From the NCBI RefSeq assembly GCF_018342475.1, contig NZ_JAEMUD010000001.1, forward strand, positions 930,001-994,000: a stretch of 64,000 bases of DNA, read 5' to 3'. Below are positions 1 through 9,500 of the stretch, piece by piece (positions within the stretch are counted from its first letter, which is position 1; each line of letters starts with the position of its first letter). Under the pieces are notes generated by a model that ran no database searches, was not told the origin of the DNA, and saw only the letters and a list, made by a program, of their open reading frames with translations. Made by a program: the position numbers and the translations under genes. Origin of the DNA: Parachlamydia sp. AcF125 (GTDB taxonomy: Bacteria; Chlamydiota; Chlamydiia; Chlamydiales; Parachlamydiaceae).

Positions 1-385
1 CCTCTTGCCATTGCAAAATCGGCACAAATAATCTTTTGGCTTTTCTTATCCAATCTGCGCCTTTAAGGTGGGTCTTTTCTTCTTTCCTGAGTAGTAACAC
101 TTTTGTTTTTTTAGACCTTTCAATGGGCGTCTCTGTGGCATCAATCAAAATGGCGTCATATTCTATATTGCTTTTTAAAAGAGTTTTTCGGTCCGGAAAA
201 GCAAAATCAGGATGTTTGATCAGTACGTCTTCAATTCAACGAATATTACACTAGCAAACGCTTTCTGAAATTTTGTAGGAGGCCGCCACATGAAAATAGG
301 TACGATATTCTTTTATATATTCTAAAGTCTAAAGCCATCAGCAAGGGATCTTCCACGACCGACTTATTCGACTTACCACTTATAA
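1..385 (-). pseudogene. IS5-family transposase remnant (orfA region)
   Basis: Reading the minus strand gives a decayed relative of the IS5-family orfA at 55524-55961. The segments covering the conserved ATETPIERPKK-type stretch, the helix-turn-helix part and the IEDxLIKH region can all be aligned. The copy runs off the left window edge and has in-frame stops and gaps. The run of A that is eight long in the 55 kb copy is only seven long here, so the usual slippage site is damaged. It is clearly not functional. Confidence 0.75.
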
Positions 386-681
386 GTGTCTAATTAGCTC
401 AACTTCCTAAATTTTTAAGGCTAGAGCATTCTTTCGGTAAAAAGAGGAACGTCTATGCCAAAACCATTTTCAAAAGCTAAAAGACAGGAGTGTAAAAAAA
501 ATTTCTCAAACAGCGCAAAAACAGACTCTCGATCAATGGCGGGTATGCGCAAAGCAATACAGCCGTTCCTACTTTCCATTGGCTGTATTGAAAAAATTTG
601 TTTAAAATATAATTAAAATTTTTAAAAGTTCTTATTCTTTAATTCTCAAGTTGTCAATCTTCTCATCTTGTTGAACAAAAT

Positions 682-1603
682 TTATCGGAATCGAATATCA
701 ACTATCTGTTGTTCAATAGTTTTTGAAAAGAATCGATCGCCAAATAAGCATTTCAAACTGGAAAAAGCCGTTTTCACAAAAACCCAGTGATTATAGCCTG
801 TCAGTCTTCCCCAAAGTGACCTGGCCTGTTGATCACCTCCAAGGCCTAATATTTCCAGTATGGTTATAATTTCTCCTATCATTTTTGAACTTATATCTTG
901 GATTCATTGGAGGCGGAATTAATGGTTTGGCTCTCTTCTCTTTGATGGCTTTCCGCGCCTCCTGCCTATCGTATTCTCCGCCGCCAATCACTTGTTTTGG
1001 CGGACTGATTAGTTGATCCAGTAACGGAGCTGCCATTCTACTATCTCCAACCTCTAAGTTGTCGTGATTTCTGCTAAGATTTCCAAAGTCTCAGGATCTA
1101 CTGCTAAGAGGACTTTCATCCACTTGCGAGGTCTTCCTCGTTCATGCATTTTTACTTTCCATTCGTCTTCGCCTGCCACTTTCATCCTCCTGATGTATTA
1201 AGGGTGATTGTTCTGTTGTGAGAGAGAGCTTAGGCAATGTTTTGCCTAGCTTTTGAACACACTTGCAAATCAAGGTATAGCTTGGAATCTTGTTGCATGG
1301 TAAAAGTTTTGCTAAAAAAGACTGAGCAAACCCTTGAAGGGCACGATATGCCAACTTGAACTGAATTTTGAGCATGAAAAGTATCTCAACGAATACATTC
1401 GAGTACTCGTATGGTCTTCCCTTGGTAGGCTGTCGTTTTACTGTTGGTTTGAGAAGTTTTGGCTCTAAAAGAAAAGTTAGGCTTCCACGTTGGATGAGTT
1501 GTTTGTTATACTGCTTCCAGTTGCGTTCACTCATCAGAAATTCCTTGGTCTTTTCTTTGATCGGAAAAAACAAGGCGTTTCTTTTTTTAAGGGATTTTAG
1601 CAA
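682..1603 (-). pseudogene. IS5-family (IS903-like) transposase, frameshifted
   Basis: Three minus-strand pieces add up to one DDE transposase. The first (1142-1603) begins with NWKQYNKQLIQRGSLTF, the typical IS903-group start, followed by GRPYEYSNVFVE and YRALQGFAQSF. After a frameshift, the stretch around 1040-1140 reads like the RKLHLAVDPDT region (here KVLLAVDPETLEI). The next piece holds VIGGGEYD plus the VIPP region, and the last holds GYNHWVFVKTAFSSLK and a final RQ-type tail. Domain order is complete but the frame is broken at least twice, so this is a dead element. Terminal repeats were not identified. Confidence 0.8.
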
Positions 1604-1780
1604 GATCCTAGAAGGAATTTTTTCAACACAGTCAGAGAAACGTTTAAATAAATTTTAAAAAGCAAGCTGAAACACATGTGTTTGAGTGAGGGGTTACAAC
1701 TAGTAATCAAAAAATAAAGTTGTAAAAATGCTAAAAATTATTTAATGTGTTTTCTGTTCTAACTTTACAAGGAGATTACT

Positions 1781-3439
1781 ATGCAATGTTCAACAACAAA
1801 CGATTTATCAAATGGTATTCATGATGTGTATATAGCTGGGATTAAATCAAAATTAAATTCCAAAATAGGCCAACAGGAAATGAAAATAAGCTTAATATCG
1901 ACTCGAGCTTTTAGCGATATGGAGCTCACCAGTTATGAAACAACGCTCCCTGATAGAGCATACGTTCCTTCCCTACATACACAAGTAAAATATTCTACCT
2001 CATTTACCAGATATACTTGGGGAATAGAAAAAATAAGAAATATCCTTACGACATCCTATGCTAAGCTTGATGTTAAAAACGGCGCAAGCTCTTTAACAAT
2101 TAGCCCATTGTATACTAATCAGTTTAAAGAACACCTTCCAATAAAAATTGTTTACTATAGGGATCAGAAAACTTTTGAAAAAAAGGAAGATAAAATAGAG
2201 TTAGGAGCCATGCAAATTTATGCATTTGCAGAAGAAGAGTTTAAATATGAGTATATTCAAGCTGCGCATAGAATACAGTCAAACGATAGAAGGGTTGTCT
2301 GTGCTATCTTTAAACAAACCAAAAAACCCACTTCCTTACTTGGAAAAATTAAAAAAGCTCTAGAATCCGAGGGGGAGTATACTGAATATAAACCAGGTCA
2401 ACCTTATGATATTGAAAAAGAGCTGGTTTTTAACAAAAGTAAGCCCCAAAGAAAATTACTTGGGTATTCTATAGCACCGTCTAAGCAAACTAGTTCGGAT
2501 GCATCATTTGTTTCAGCGTTGTCCTCAAGTCGATCTATGTCAAGCTCTGATGAAGAATTTCAATCTGCATCAGCGCCTTCGCTTGCATCATTATCTTTAA
2601 GCTCACCAGAATCTTCTCCCTCATCGCAGTTATCTAACCATAGAGAATTTGCAGTAAATCAGCCGCATGCTGCAAAAATCTCTGAAAAATTAACTTACAA
2701 AAGAGGCCCCATAGAAGATTATAATGAAATGGTAGATGAAATTGATCGAATATTGGCCAAAAAAGGTCTCAACCGTGAAAGCAACTCCTTAGCCGGATGT
2801 CGAAAATTTACTCTTTCAATGCATTTCAAGAGCTCTTCTCGTGATCCGGCAGCAATCCTACTCACGACATGGTTGTCAGAAGCCTCTGAAGCAGGCAAAC
2901 CTAGCATTCCCTTTTATGGCATACCAATGAATGTAGAAATTTCTTTTGACGATGGATCTTCAGAAAGCTTTGAATATATTCTTAGAACATGGATACGGAT
3001 TCCTTTAAGTGCTCCTAAATGGGAAGGATGCTTTGCTGAAATGCCTGTTCCCAGAACTTGTGAAGAAGCGAGAAAAAATGCAGAATATGAAGCTTATTTA
3101 GACGGTTTAGCAATGAGGATTTTATTTAAGAAGGTGATGCATGAAGGTTCTTCTATAGCTAAAAGAAAGTTTAACACTATTTATTGCAACCACGGTTTCT
3201 GGACTAATATAGTTCCTCATATTTCTTATGAAAGCAAAGATTTTAAAAAGAGATGGAGCTCCTATTATCTATCCCTTAAAAAACGAGATGTCAAAAGTAT
3301 TGGGATTGGCGATCGAGATAAAGATCCGGACCTTGTTGTATTTGATTTCACTAAAAAAATTAACGGAAAGGCAATGAATAGGCTGGCCAAAAACAAGCTG
3401 CTCAAGTTTGAAGTGGATAATCCTTTTTTTGCTCCATAA
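1781..3439 (+). CDS. MQCS-family hypothetical protein (effector-like), copy 1
   Basis: A 552-residue protein of no family I recognise. It starts at an ATG preceded by a good AAGGAG site. It has two conserved parts separated by a serine-rich linker (about residues 235-295). The N-terminal part begins MQCS and contains ISLISTRAFSDM and YIQAAHRIQ. The C-terminal part contains LSMHFKSSSRDPAAILLTTW, VEISFDDG and EEARKNAEYEAYLDGLA. The 583-residue protein at 51025-52776 has both parts, the protein at 3600-5405 has the C-terminal part, and a dead copy lies at 39227-39500. No signal peptide or membrane segment is visible. Low complexity in the middle and presence next to type III genes in other copies suggest a secreted effector, which is inference only. 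Confidence 0.85.
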   Translation: MQCSTTNDLSNGIHDVYIAGIKSKLNSKIGQQEMKISLISTRAFSDMELTSYETTLPDRAYVPSLHTQVKYSTSFTRYTWGIEKIRNILTTSYAKLDVKNGASSLTISPLYTNQFKEHLPIKIVYYRDQKTFEKKEDKIELGAMQIYAFAEEEFKYEYIQAAHRIQSNDRRVVCAIFKQTKKPTSLLGKIKKALESEGEYTEYKPGQPYDIEKELVFNKSKPQRKLLGYSIAPSKQTSSDASFVSALSSSRSMSSSDEEFQSASAPSLASLSLSSPESSPSSQLSNHREFAVNQPHAAKISEKLTYKRGPIEDYNEMVDEIDRILAKKGLNRESNSLAGCRKFTLSMHFKSSSRDPAAILLTTWLSEASEAGKPSIPFYGIPMNVEISFDDGSSESFEYILRTWIRIPLSAPKWEGCFAEMPVPRTCEEARKNAEYEAYLDGLAMRILFKKVMHEGSSIAKRKFNTIYCNHGFWTNIVPHISYESKDFKKRWSSYYLSLKKRDVKSIGIGDRDKDPDLVVFDFTKKINGKAMNRLAKNKLLKFEVDNPFFAP

Positions 3440-3453
3440 AATGGCAAAAATTA

Positions 3454-3480
3454 AGGGAAAGGTATTTTTTACCTTTCTCT
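3454..3480 (+). terminator. Terminator-like hairpin after MQCS copy 1
   Basis: The arms AGGGAAAGGTA and TACCTTTCTCT pair over 11 positions with one mismatch around a short T-only loop. The hairpin lies 15 bases after the stop codon. The following sequence is T/A rich but has no long T run, so this is a modest candidate. Confidence 0.45.
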
Positions 3481-3599
3481 TTAATTAAAAGTAATTAAAA
3501 ACCCACTTTCGTAAACAATTTGTTTTATTAAATAGATAGTAAATTATTAAAATTATATAATAAGTAAGGAGCGAATGATTAATTAAAATAGCTTGAGGT

Positions 3600-5405
3600 A
3601 TGATTATGATGATAGGGCCATCAAATTCCGGCAGCCTTGAACCCACTTATCCTGTCTCCTCTCCACAGCCTCCTCTTTCTCAGGCGCCTTCTGAATCTGA
3701 GCTTGCTTCTTCCGGCACAGTAGCTCCTCCTCCTCCCTTAAAAACAGTTTCCGGTTTGATGAATAAGATCGATGAGATCTTAGATGAGCATCAACTTAGT
3801 AGGAATCAACAAAGGCCTCAAGAATCCTTCCAAATTTCCATGCATTTTAAGCGACCGGCCGATGATCCTAGCGGCGTTTTAATGAAAACTTGGGAATTCA
3901 AGCAGACAGTGGATGGCAAAGAGACCTCAAAATTGCTTTATTCCTTTCCTATGGAAATTGAAGTTTCTTTTAAAGATGGAAAACCTCCTGTAAAATTTGA
4001 ATATATATTTCAAACAGATATGGAGGTACCCGATGCTCCTCCTAGACCTGCTATAATAAATGGAGAAGAAGTGAAAAACCTTTTGCCTACCACGACAGCG
4101 GGAGCTAGAAAGCAAGCTATGTATAAGGCATACTTACACGCTTGCGCTTTTCGCAGCTTGATTAAGGCCAGCACGAATAGTCAAGATCCTCACTACGATT
4201 TAGCTAAAATGAAGGTGGAAACATTTATTAGAACAGATAGTCCTATTTTTTATTTATCGCCGCAAATTGAGGATATGAGTAAAAGGTTTGAAGTCACCTA
4301 CAAGCGCCTTAAAGCTAGGAATCTTGGTCAAATCGGAGTGGGAAGTGCAAATGATCAAAATCCTTTCTTTATAGATTTTAGCGAAAGGGTCGTTAAAACA
4401 TCTAAAATTGCCGGTAAAACTTTTGCAAATGCAGCTCAAAAGCATTCCCGAACACGATTGCAGCTTGATACCGATGACCCAGGAGCACAAGTTCTAGAGA
4501 AAGCCTCCCGCTTAGTTCCTCCCACCAACCCAAAAGCTATCCCAGCTTTTAAAGAGCAGCTTGAAAAAGAAGATGTCAATCCTGGCGCTTTAGTAAGATA
4601 TTGGCCAGAATGCATTGAATCCGATTACGAACGATTTCAAGAGAAAAGTAAAGCTTTCATGAACTTTCCTGAAAAGCTATTGAGCTTCGGAACAATTAGA
4701 AACCTTTTTATGAGGGTTTTTTTGCAATCTACGGGAACTTCTAAGCTTCGAAAACTAAAATCTGAAATCGAAAGATATGAAAAAGATCTAGATGAAGACC
4801 GCTTGCCTCCCGCTTCCAAAAAAAATCCGCGTTCTCGCTTAGGGAGATTGCAAAAAAATAAAGGCCTCTTAGCTTTGCAGCAGCAGGCTAGCCAGGATAA
4901 GCTGAATGAATTTCGGTTAGGGATTCTTAATTTAAAAAGGCCTCCAGATAGCCGCTTGGATTTAGAAACCTTTTATAGCCTACCACCGGGAGGAGCTGCC
5001 CTTATTGATGAGGAATGGAAGGCGACAGAGCCGAATTTGAAGCCAGAAGAAAAACAACAATGGGCGGAGCTCCAAGCAAAAGCTGAGGTTAATGCTGAAG
5101 CTCTAGAGAAAGCTGAAAGAGAATTTAAAGAGTGGAAAAGGCTTCTTTTAAATACTCATCGACATTTTAAATCGGAATTTGAAGAGTTAAAAGAGCTAAG
5201 CGAGAGTATTTCGGCTCGCATGGATTGGCTAAATAAGGAGATTCCGGAAGAAGTTTGGGACGGTTTAGGAAAATCAAATGACATTAGGGAAAATATCTTT
5301 AGAATATACAAGCTTACAGCACATGTTCCTAGTCGATTGAATAAAATTCAAGGTACCTTTCAACCTCGAAATGATGCTATAGCAGAGATTGAAAATGCTA
5401 ATTGA
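3600..5405 (+). CDS. MQCS-family C-terminal domain fused to a coiled-coil tail
   Basis: A 601-residue protein of unknown function. Residues about 1-50 are proline and serine rich. Residues about 55-260 match the C-terminal domain of the proteins at 1781 and 51025 (FQISMHFKRPADDPSGVLMKTW, MEIEVSFKDGKPP, AGARKQAMYKAYLHACAFR). The rest, about 260-601, is unique, highly charged and predicted helical (many E/K/L runs around 400-430 and 500-560). This family member therefore carries the shared domain on a different backbone. Three ATGs are possible at the start (3600, 3606, 3609). GAGG at 3595-3598 fits 3606 or 3609 better than 3600. It probably follows the 1781 gene in its own transcript because a hairpin separates them. 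Confidence 0.85.
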   Translation: MIMMIGPSNSGSLEPTYPVSSPQPPLSQAPSESELASSGTVAPPPPLKTVSGLMNKIDEILDEHQLSRNQQRPQESFQISMHFKRPADDPSGVLMKTWEFKQTVDGKETSKLLYSFPMEIEVSFKDGKPPVKFEYIFQTDMEVPDAPPRPAIINGEEVKNLLPTTTAGARKQAMYKAYLHACAFRSLIKASTNSQDPHYDLAKMKVETFIRTDSPIFYLSPQIEDMSKRFEVTYKRLKARNLGQIGVGSANDQNPFFIDFSERVVKTSKIAGKTFANAAQKHSRTRLQLDTDDPGAQVLEKASRLVPPTNPKAIPAFKEQLEKEDVNPGALVRYWPECIESDYERFQEKSKAFMNFPEKLLSFGTIRNLFMRVFLQSTGTSKLRKLKSEIERYEKDLDEDRLPPASKKNPRSRLGRLQKNKGLLALQQQASQDKLNEFRLGILNLKRPPDSRLDLETFYSLPPGGAALIDEEWKATEPNLKPEEKQQWAELQAKAEVNAEALEKAEREFKEWKRLLLNTHRHFKSEFEELKELSESISARMDWLNKEIPEEVWDGLGKSNDIRENIFRIYKLTAHVPSRLNKIQGTFQPRNDAIAEIENAN

Positions 5406-6440
5406 ATTTTTTGAAGGTACGGACATAAACAAAGAGGGTTATTTGTGCTTACCCCCTTTTTATGAGGTAAGCGATTTTAGCCTTCTTAATTTCTTTTCAT
5501 CATAGTTTTATCTTTTTGTGCCTGAAAGTTAAGCTTTTAAACACTATCCAAAAATAAGCGAAAAGTTTCTTTTCGAGTTTTTTCTAAATGGCTGTTTTTT
5601 TAATCGTTCTTAGCTGTTGCTTAAGAAAAGAGGCCTTGGTGGAAGGCCTTTATGAAAGGATTTTTGTAGTTACCCAGAAAACACGACAACGTACTTTTTT
5701 AAAGAAAGAAGGAAAGATTAAATCGCCTTTAAGGCATTTCGCAACACTCATTTATTCTTTTTGGCCTAGTCCCTTCTAGGTAAAAAAAAGACCTTTCCAA
5801 ACGGTTTATCTCAAATAGCCTACGCTGTTTTCACGATCGCAGTAGAGGCTCTTTATAACTTTCTGGCTTTTTCATCACCGCTTCATTCTGCGATTTTTTT
5901 ACCTCCTCATTTTGCTTTTATCCTAGCCGCATCGGCTGGATCTTTGTGAATGATGGGATGTCCTTGGACGGTGAGTAAGTGACTCTGTTCCCGATCCATC
6001 AGCTGGTGATCGAAAGCAGAAATCCTTGCAAAGTTCTTAGAGGCACACGGTAAATTGTCCTGATTAACAAGGTGCAAAGGATGGCCTCATGCGAATATAT
6101 TTGAGGTTGCCTTTTTACATGCATGATTAGCTGTATGCCACAACTGCATATTAACGCCTGAAAACCAAAAAGGAGTGCTTCTATGCTGGATGAGAGATTG
6201 GTTATATTTGGCTAGCTTTTTACAATATTGAGATATGACACAGCTCTGCCGCTGCCATGGCTGAGCTGCTAGTCTACCTTATTATTTTTCCAGAAACTTC
6301 TTCTTTATGCTAGCTAGTTAAGCCCTCTTATTGGGTATTTATGCAATAAGCCATTACAGTATGTATTTTAACCAGACCGGAAATTTTTAAAGAAAATAAC
6401 AAAACAATAAATTTATTTAATAAATGCTTGAAATAATAAT
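5406..6440. other. Intergenic stretch with possible decayed transposase
   Basis: No intact gene is supported here. A hairpin-like dyad (GAGGG / CCCCC followed by T5, about 5431-5460) could end the preceding gene. Read on the minus strand, about 6170-6240 gives YNQSLIQHRS, which resembles the start of IS903-type transposases such as the remnant at 682-1603. The rest is full of stops. An open frame at 5588-5779 has no recognisable features. Confidence 0.35.
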
Positions 6441-6469
6441 TTGTTTGGGTGATCATGCCTTTCTAAAAT
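6441..6469 (+). promoter_or_regulatory. Candidate sigma-66/70-type promoter of the OTU gene
   Basis: TTGTTT (6441-6446) and TAAAAT (6464-6469) are separated by exactly 17 bases, 40 bases before the ATG at 6510. The spacing and similarity to the -35/-10 consensus make a reasonable promoter. Confidence 0.45.
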
Positions 6470-6509
6470 GTGTTAGACTGGCAAATAATTTTCATAAAAA
6501 GGTACTAAT

Positions 6510-9500
6510 ATGTCATTCATGGGAGACTATCTATTAGCCTGGCAATTACAAGCCGAGGAGTACAAGAAATGTTCACAGGCAAAGTCTTCCTCTGCTGCTC
6601 CCCGTATCGAGGGATCATCCCAAGGACGCCAATTTAAGCGTTTATCACAGGGAAAAGAGGTTACTTACACGTTCCGAGAGGTAAGAGGCGACCGCGATTG
6701 TTTCTTTCATGCAGTGAATAGAAAAGACTTGAATCGGGGTAGCTTGATACGCACTTTAAATGAAAAAGCCCCAAATGATGAGGTGAGAAAGGCATTTGCG
6801 TCCGAAATTCGCCAATTTCTTTACCTGGGTTGTACAAGAGGGCATGAAGATCCTGCTGAGCAGCAAGCCTTTATGAGCCTCTACCAAGAAGATTTTGGCA
6901 AACTAATCGGTCAACTTACTAAGAGTGAAAATCAACTGAAGCCATCTATTATTCAGGCTCGCGCGCTCTTAGGAGAAGAGGCTACTAAGGGCAAAGGCCC
7001 TATCGAACTAGCAGGCTTATTAGAAAAAATGAAGCCGAGTTCATTATTAGCACAAAAGCTTCGCAGCGAGCATCTAGTCATGTTGCAGGCGGATGAGGAA
7101 ATTATTGAATATTGTTCTCAGGAATCCATTTATAGAGGCTACGTGGAACATTATCTCAACCAAGCACGCGGCTATATTCCTTTTTCTCGTAGGCTTAAAG
7201 GCGAAAATTTTAAGACGACTATTGATGTCATCAACGAATTATTTCATATGAACATTCAAGTATTCCTACAAGACGGTTCGCGGGTGACAAAAAAACGATC
7301 AGGGCCGACTATTCCGATTTCTCATAACGGTATCGATCACTTTTCTGGGCTTAAGAAGTTGGCTCCTGAATTAGATATGCCTTCACGGAGAGGTGATGGG
7401 GGCGAGGGGATACCGTCGCTAAATAAAAAGGTATTAGTTGATAAACCGAGCATGCCTTTAACAGTAAGTGACGTCCTGAATAGAATGCTCTCATCAAGTA
7501 AACCTGAAGATTTTGAAATGGAGTCCCTCTTGCAGGCAGGCTATCTTGGAATAGATTATCAGTTATTAGTGTTGTTAGCTAAAATAGCGAAGCTGTTAGT
7601 ACAAAATAAGCCATTTGAAGCTACGTTTGAGGAAAAAGATCATGGCAATTTAGATGATATTAAACTTGTCATCAAGGATGAGAAAGGCGGTAAATGTAAA
7701 TTGCAAGCATTTCAGGTTAAATACTATAAGAAAAGCATTTCAGCTGACCTTTTTGTCAATAAAGAGAATGGTAAAACAATAAAAAAGAGCAGCAAGAATG
7801 CAAAAATGCATATAGGAAAATTTTTTGATGGCTGGTTGAATTTGAAAAAGAAATACTCCGAGCTTAACGATGAGGACCGGGAAAGCATCATCTATTCCAA
7901 TTCAGGTTTAGATCATATTTTAGAGCAATGCGTTGAAGAGGGGGTTTTTTGCGATAAATTTATGAATGGAAAAAAATCTGTTAAGCTAGGGGGTAGGATC
8001 AATAAGGGCAAAGATTTTTATGTCCTTATGAGGGAGCAAGCATGGAGCTATTTGGAAACTGAAAAACTGCATCTAGAAATTGTAAAAAAACGTGATGAAG
8101 CCTTATTCCAGCAGTTTTTGCGTTCATTTCGATTCAAAGTGGGTAAAAAAGATTTCGTTCATTTAATCAAATCTATTATTGAGAACCTATCAAGCCTTCA
8201 TAATGCAAATTCTGAAAAAGCCCCACCAGCGCAATTATTTATTAATTTATACTATGCGATAGGAGAATGGTTTCGACACAATCATGTAGGGTCTCGGAGA
8301 ACACCCACGTTAACAGATGAGGTAATGATAAGCTTAATAAATGACAGCCAAATCCGATATCATGATCCAGTAGTGTTACAGGGAAGATCTCAAGCAACGC
8401 TATGGAATATTTCTGATACCTGTGAAGAAAAAACTATTAAAAGGGAAGAGCTAGACGATTTAGAACGCGCTATGTGTAAGCCAGGGTTGGTAATGGTGGT
8501 TGGAGACAAGGGTATAGGGAAATCTGGGTTGGTCAAACAAGCCCTAACGAACCGTTTCTCCCTAAATTATCTTTTTCTCGCAGCAGACGCATTGATTAAA
8601 GATCCTGAACTTAAGAAGAAGGTTCTGGATGTATCAAAATTAAAAATGCTGCGTTTGATTGTGCTCGATAGCGCAGAAGCTTTGCTATCTCTCTCTAGCA
8701 ATGAGGTCCGGTATGTCATTGGCTCCCTTTTGGAGTCAGGCCTTACAGTTATTTTGACATTAACTCCTGATGCATACCATGAGCTTGCTATTGAACCGGT
8801 AAGCCATCTAGTTCCAGTGAAGCCTTTACCCCTAAATACTCTACTCCAGGCGTTTCCTAAATTGAAACCGTACCAAGAGGTTCTCCCTCTCATGGAGCTT
8901 GCTACAGTCCCCTTTTACTTAAAATTTATTCTTGAAGTGATTTCCCAGGATCCAGGCAAATTTGTGCGCCTCATAAATGCTAAAAATATCACTTTAGAAG
9001 CTCAACTAATAAAGCAAGTAGTGAAGGGGCGAAGCAAAGAGGTTGCTAAAGAGAGGCAAATCGCCTGGAAGCATTTGGCAGTTAAATTAGCTCAATCTCG
9101 GAAGCCTACGCAAGTTGAGGCATTGAAGCAAACCTCTATTGTGGTGGGTAAAGATGATAAATATGTCTTTAGTCATGATTTATTTTTTGAGCATGGTTTA
9201 ATGGCTTTTTGGTTTGATGAGTGGAAAGCATCTTGTATTAAGGAAACGACACTGAAGTTTTGGGAAAAGCTTCCTAATTTTCTTAAGTTTAATAGTCCCA
9301 TTGCTGTTTTGGCAAAATGGTTCACCATTCATAAAGAGAAATTAGTGCCAAATCTCTTGAAGCATGCAGAAAAGCTTTCCAATACACCTGTTTTTGGGTC
9401 TATTATAGCCATGGTTATTGCGGCTGAAGACAAGCAGTTGTTAAGTAAACTTCTCAAATACAAGAATGAAGCGCCCATGCAGAACCCTTCAGGAAGCTCT

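Noticed and set aside
5588..5779. 63-codon plus-strand frame
   Set aside because: No start signals or motifs, and the surrounding region looks decayed.
6170..6240. Possible additional IS903-like transposase start on the minus strand
   Set aside because: Only about ten residues match and the rest is full of stops, so it is mentioned only in the intergenic entry.
8567..8893. 108-codon frame on the minus strand inside the OTU gene
   Set aside because: It lies fully inside the ATPase domain of a well-supported gene on the other strand.
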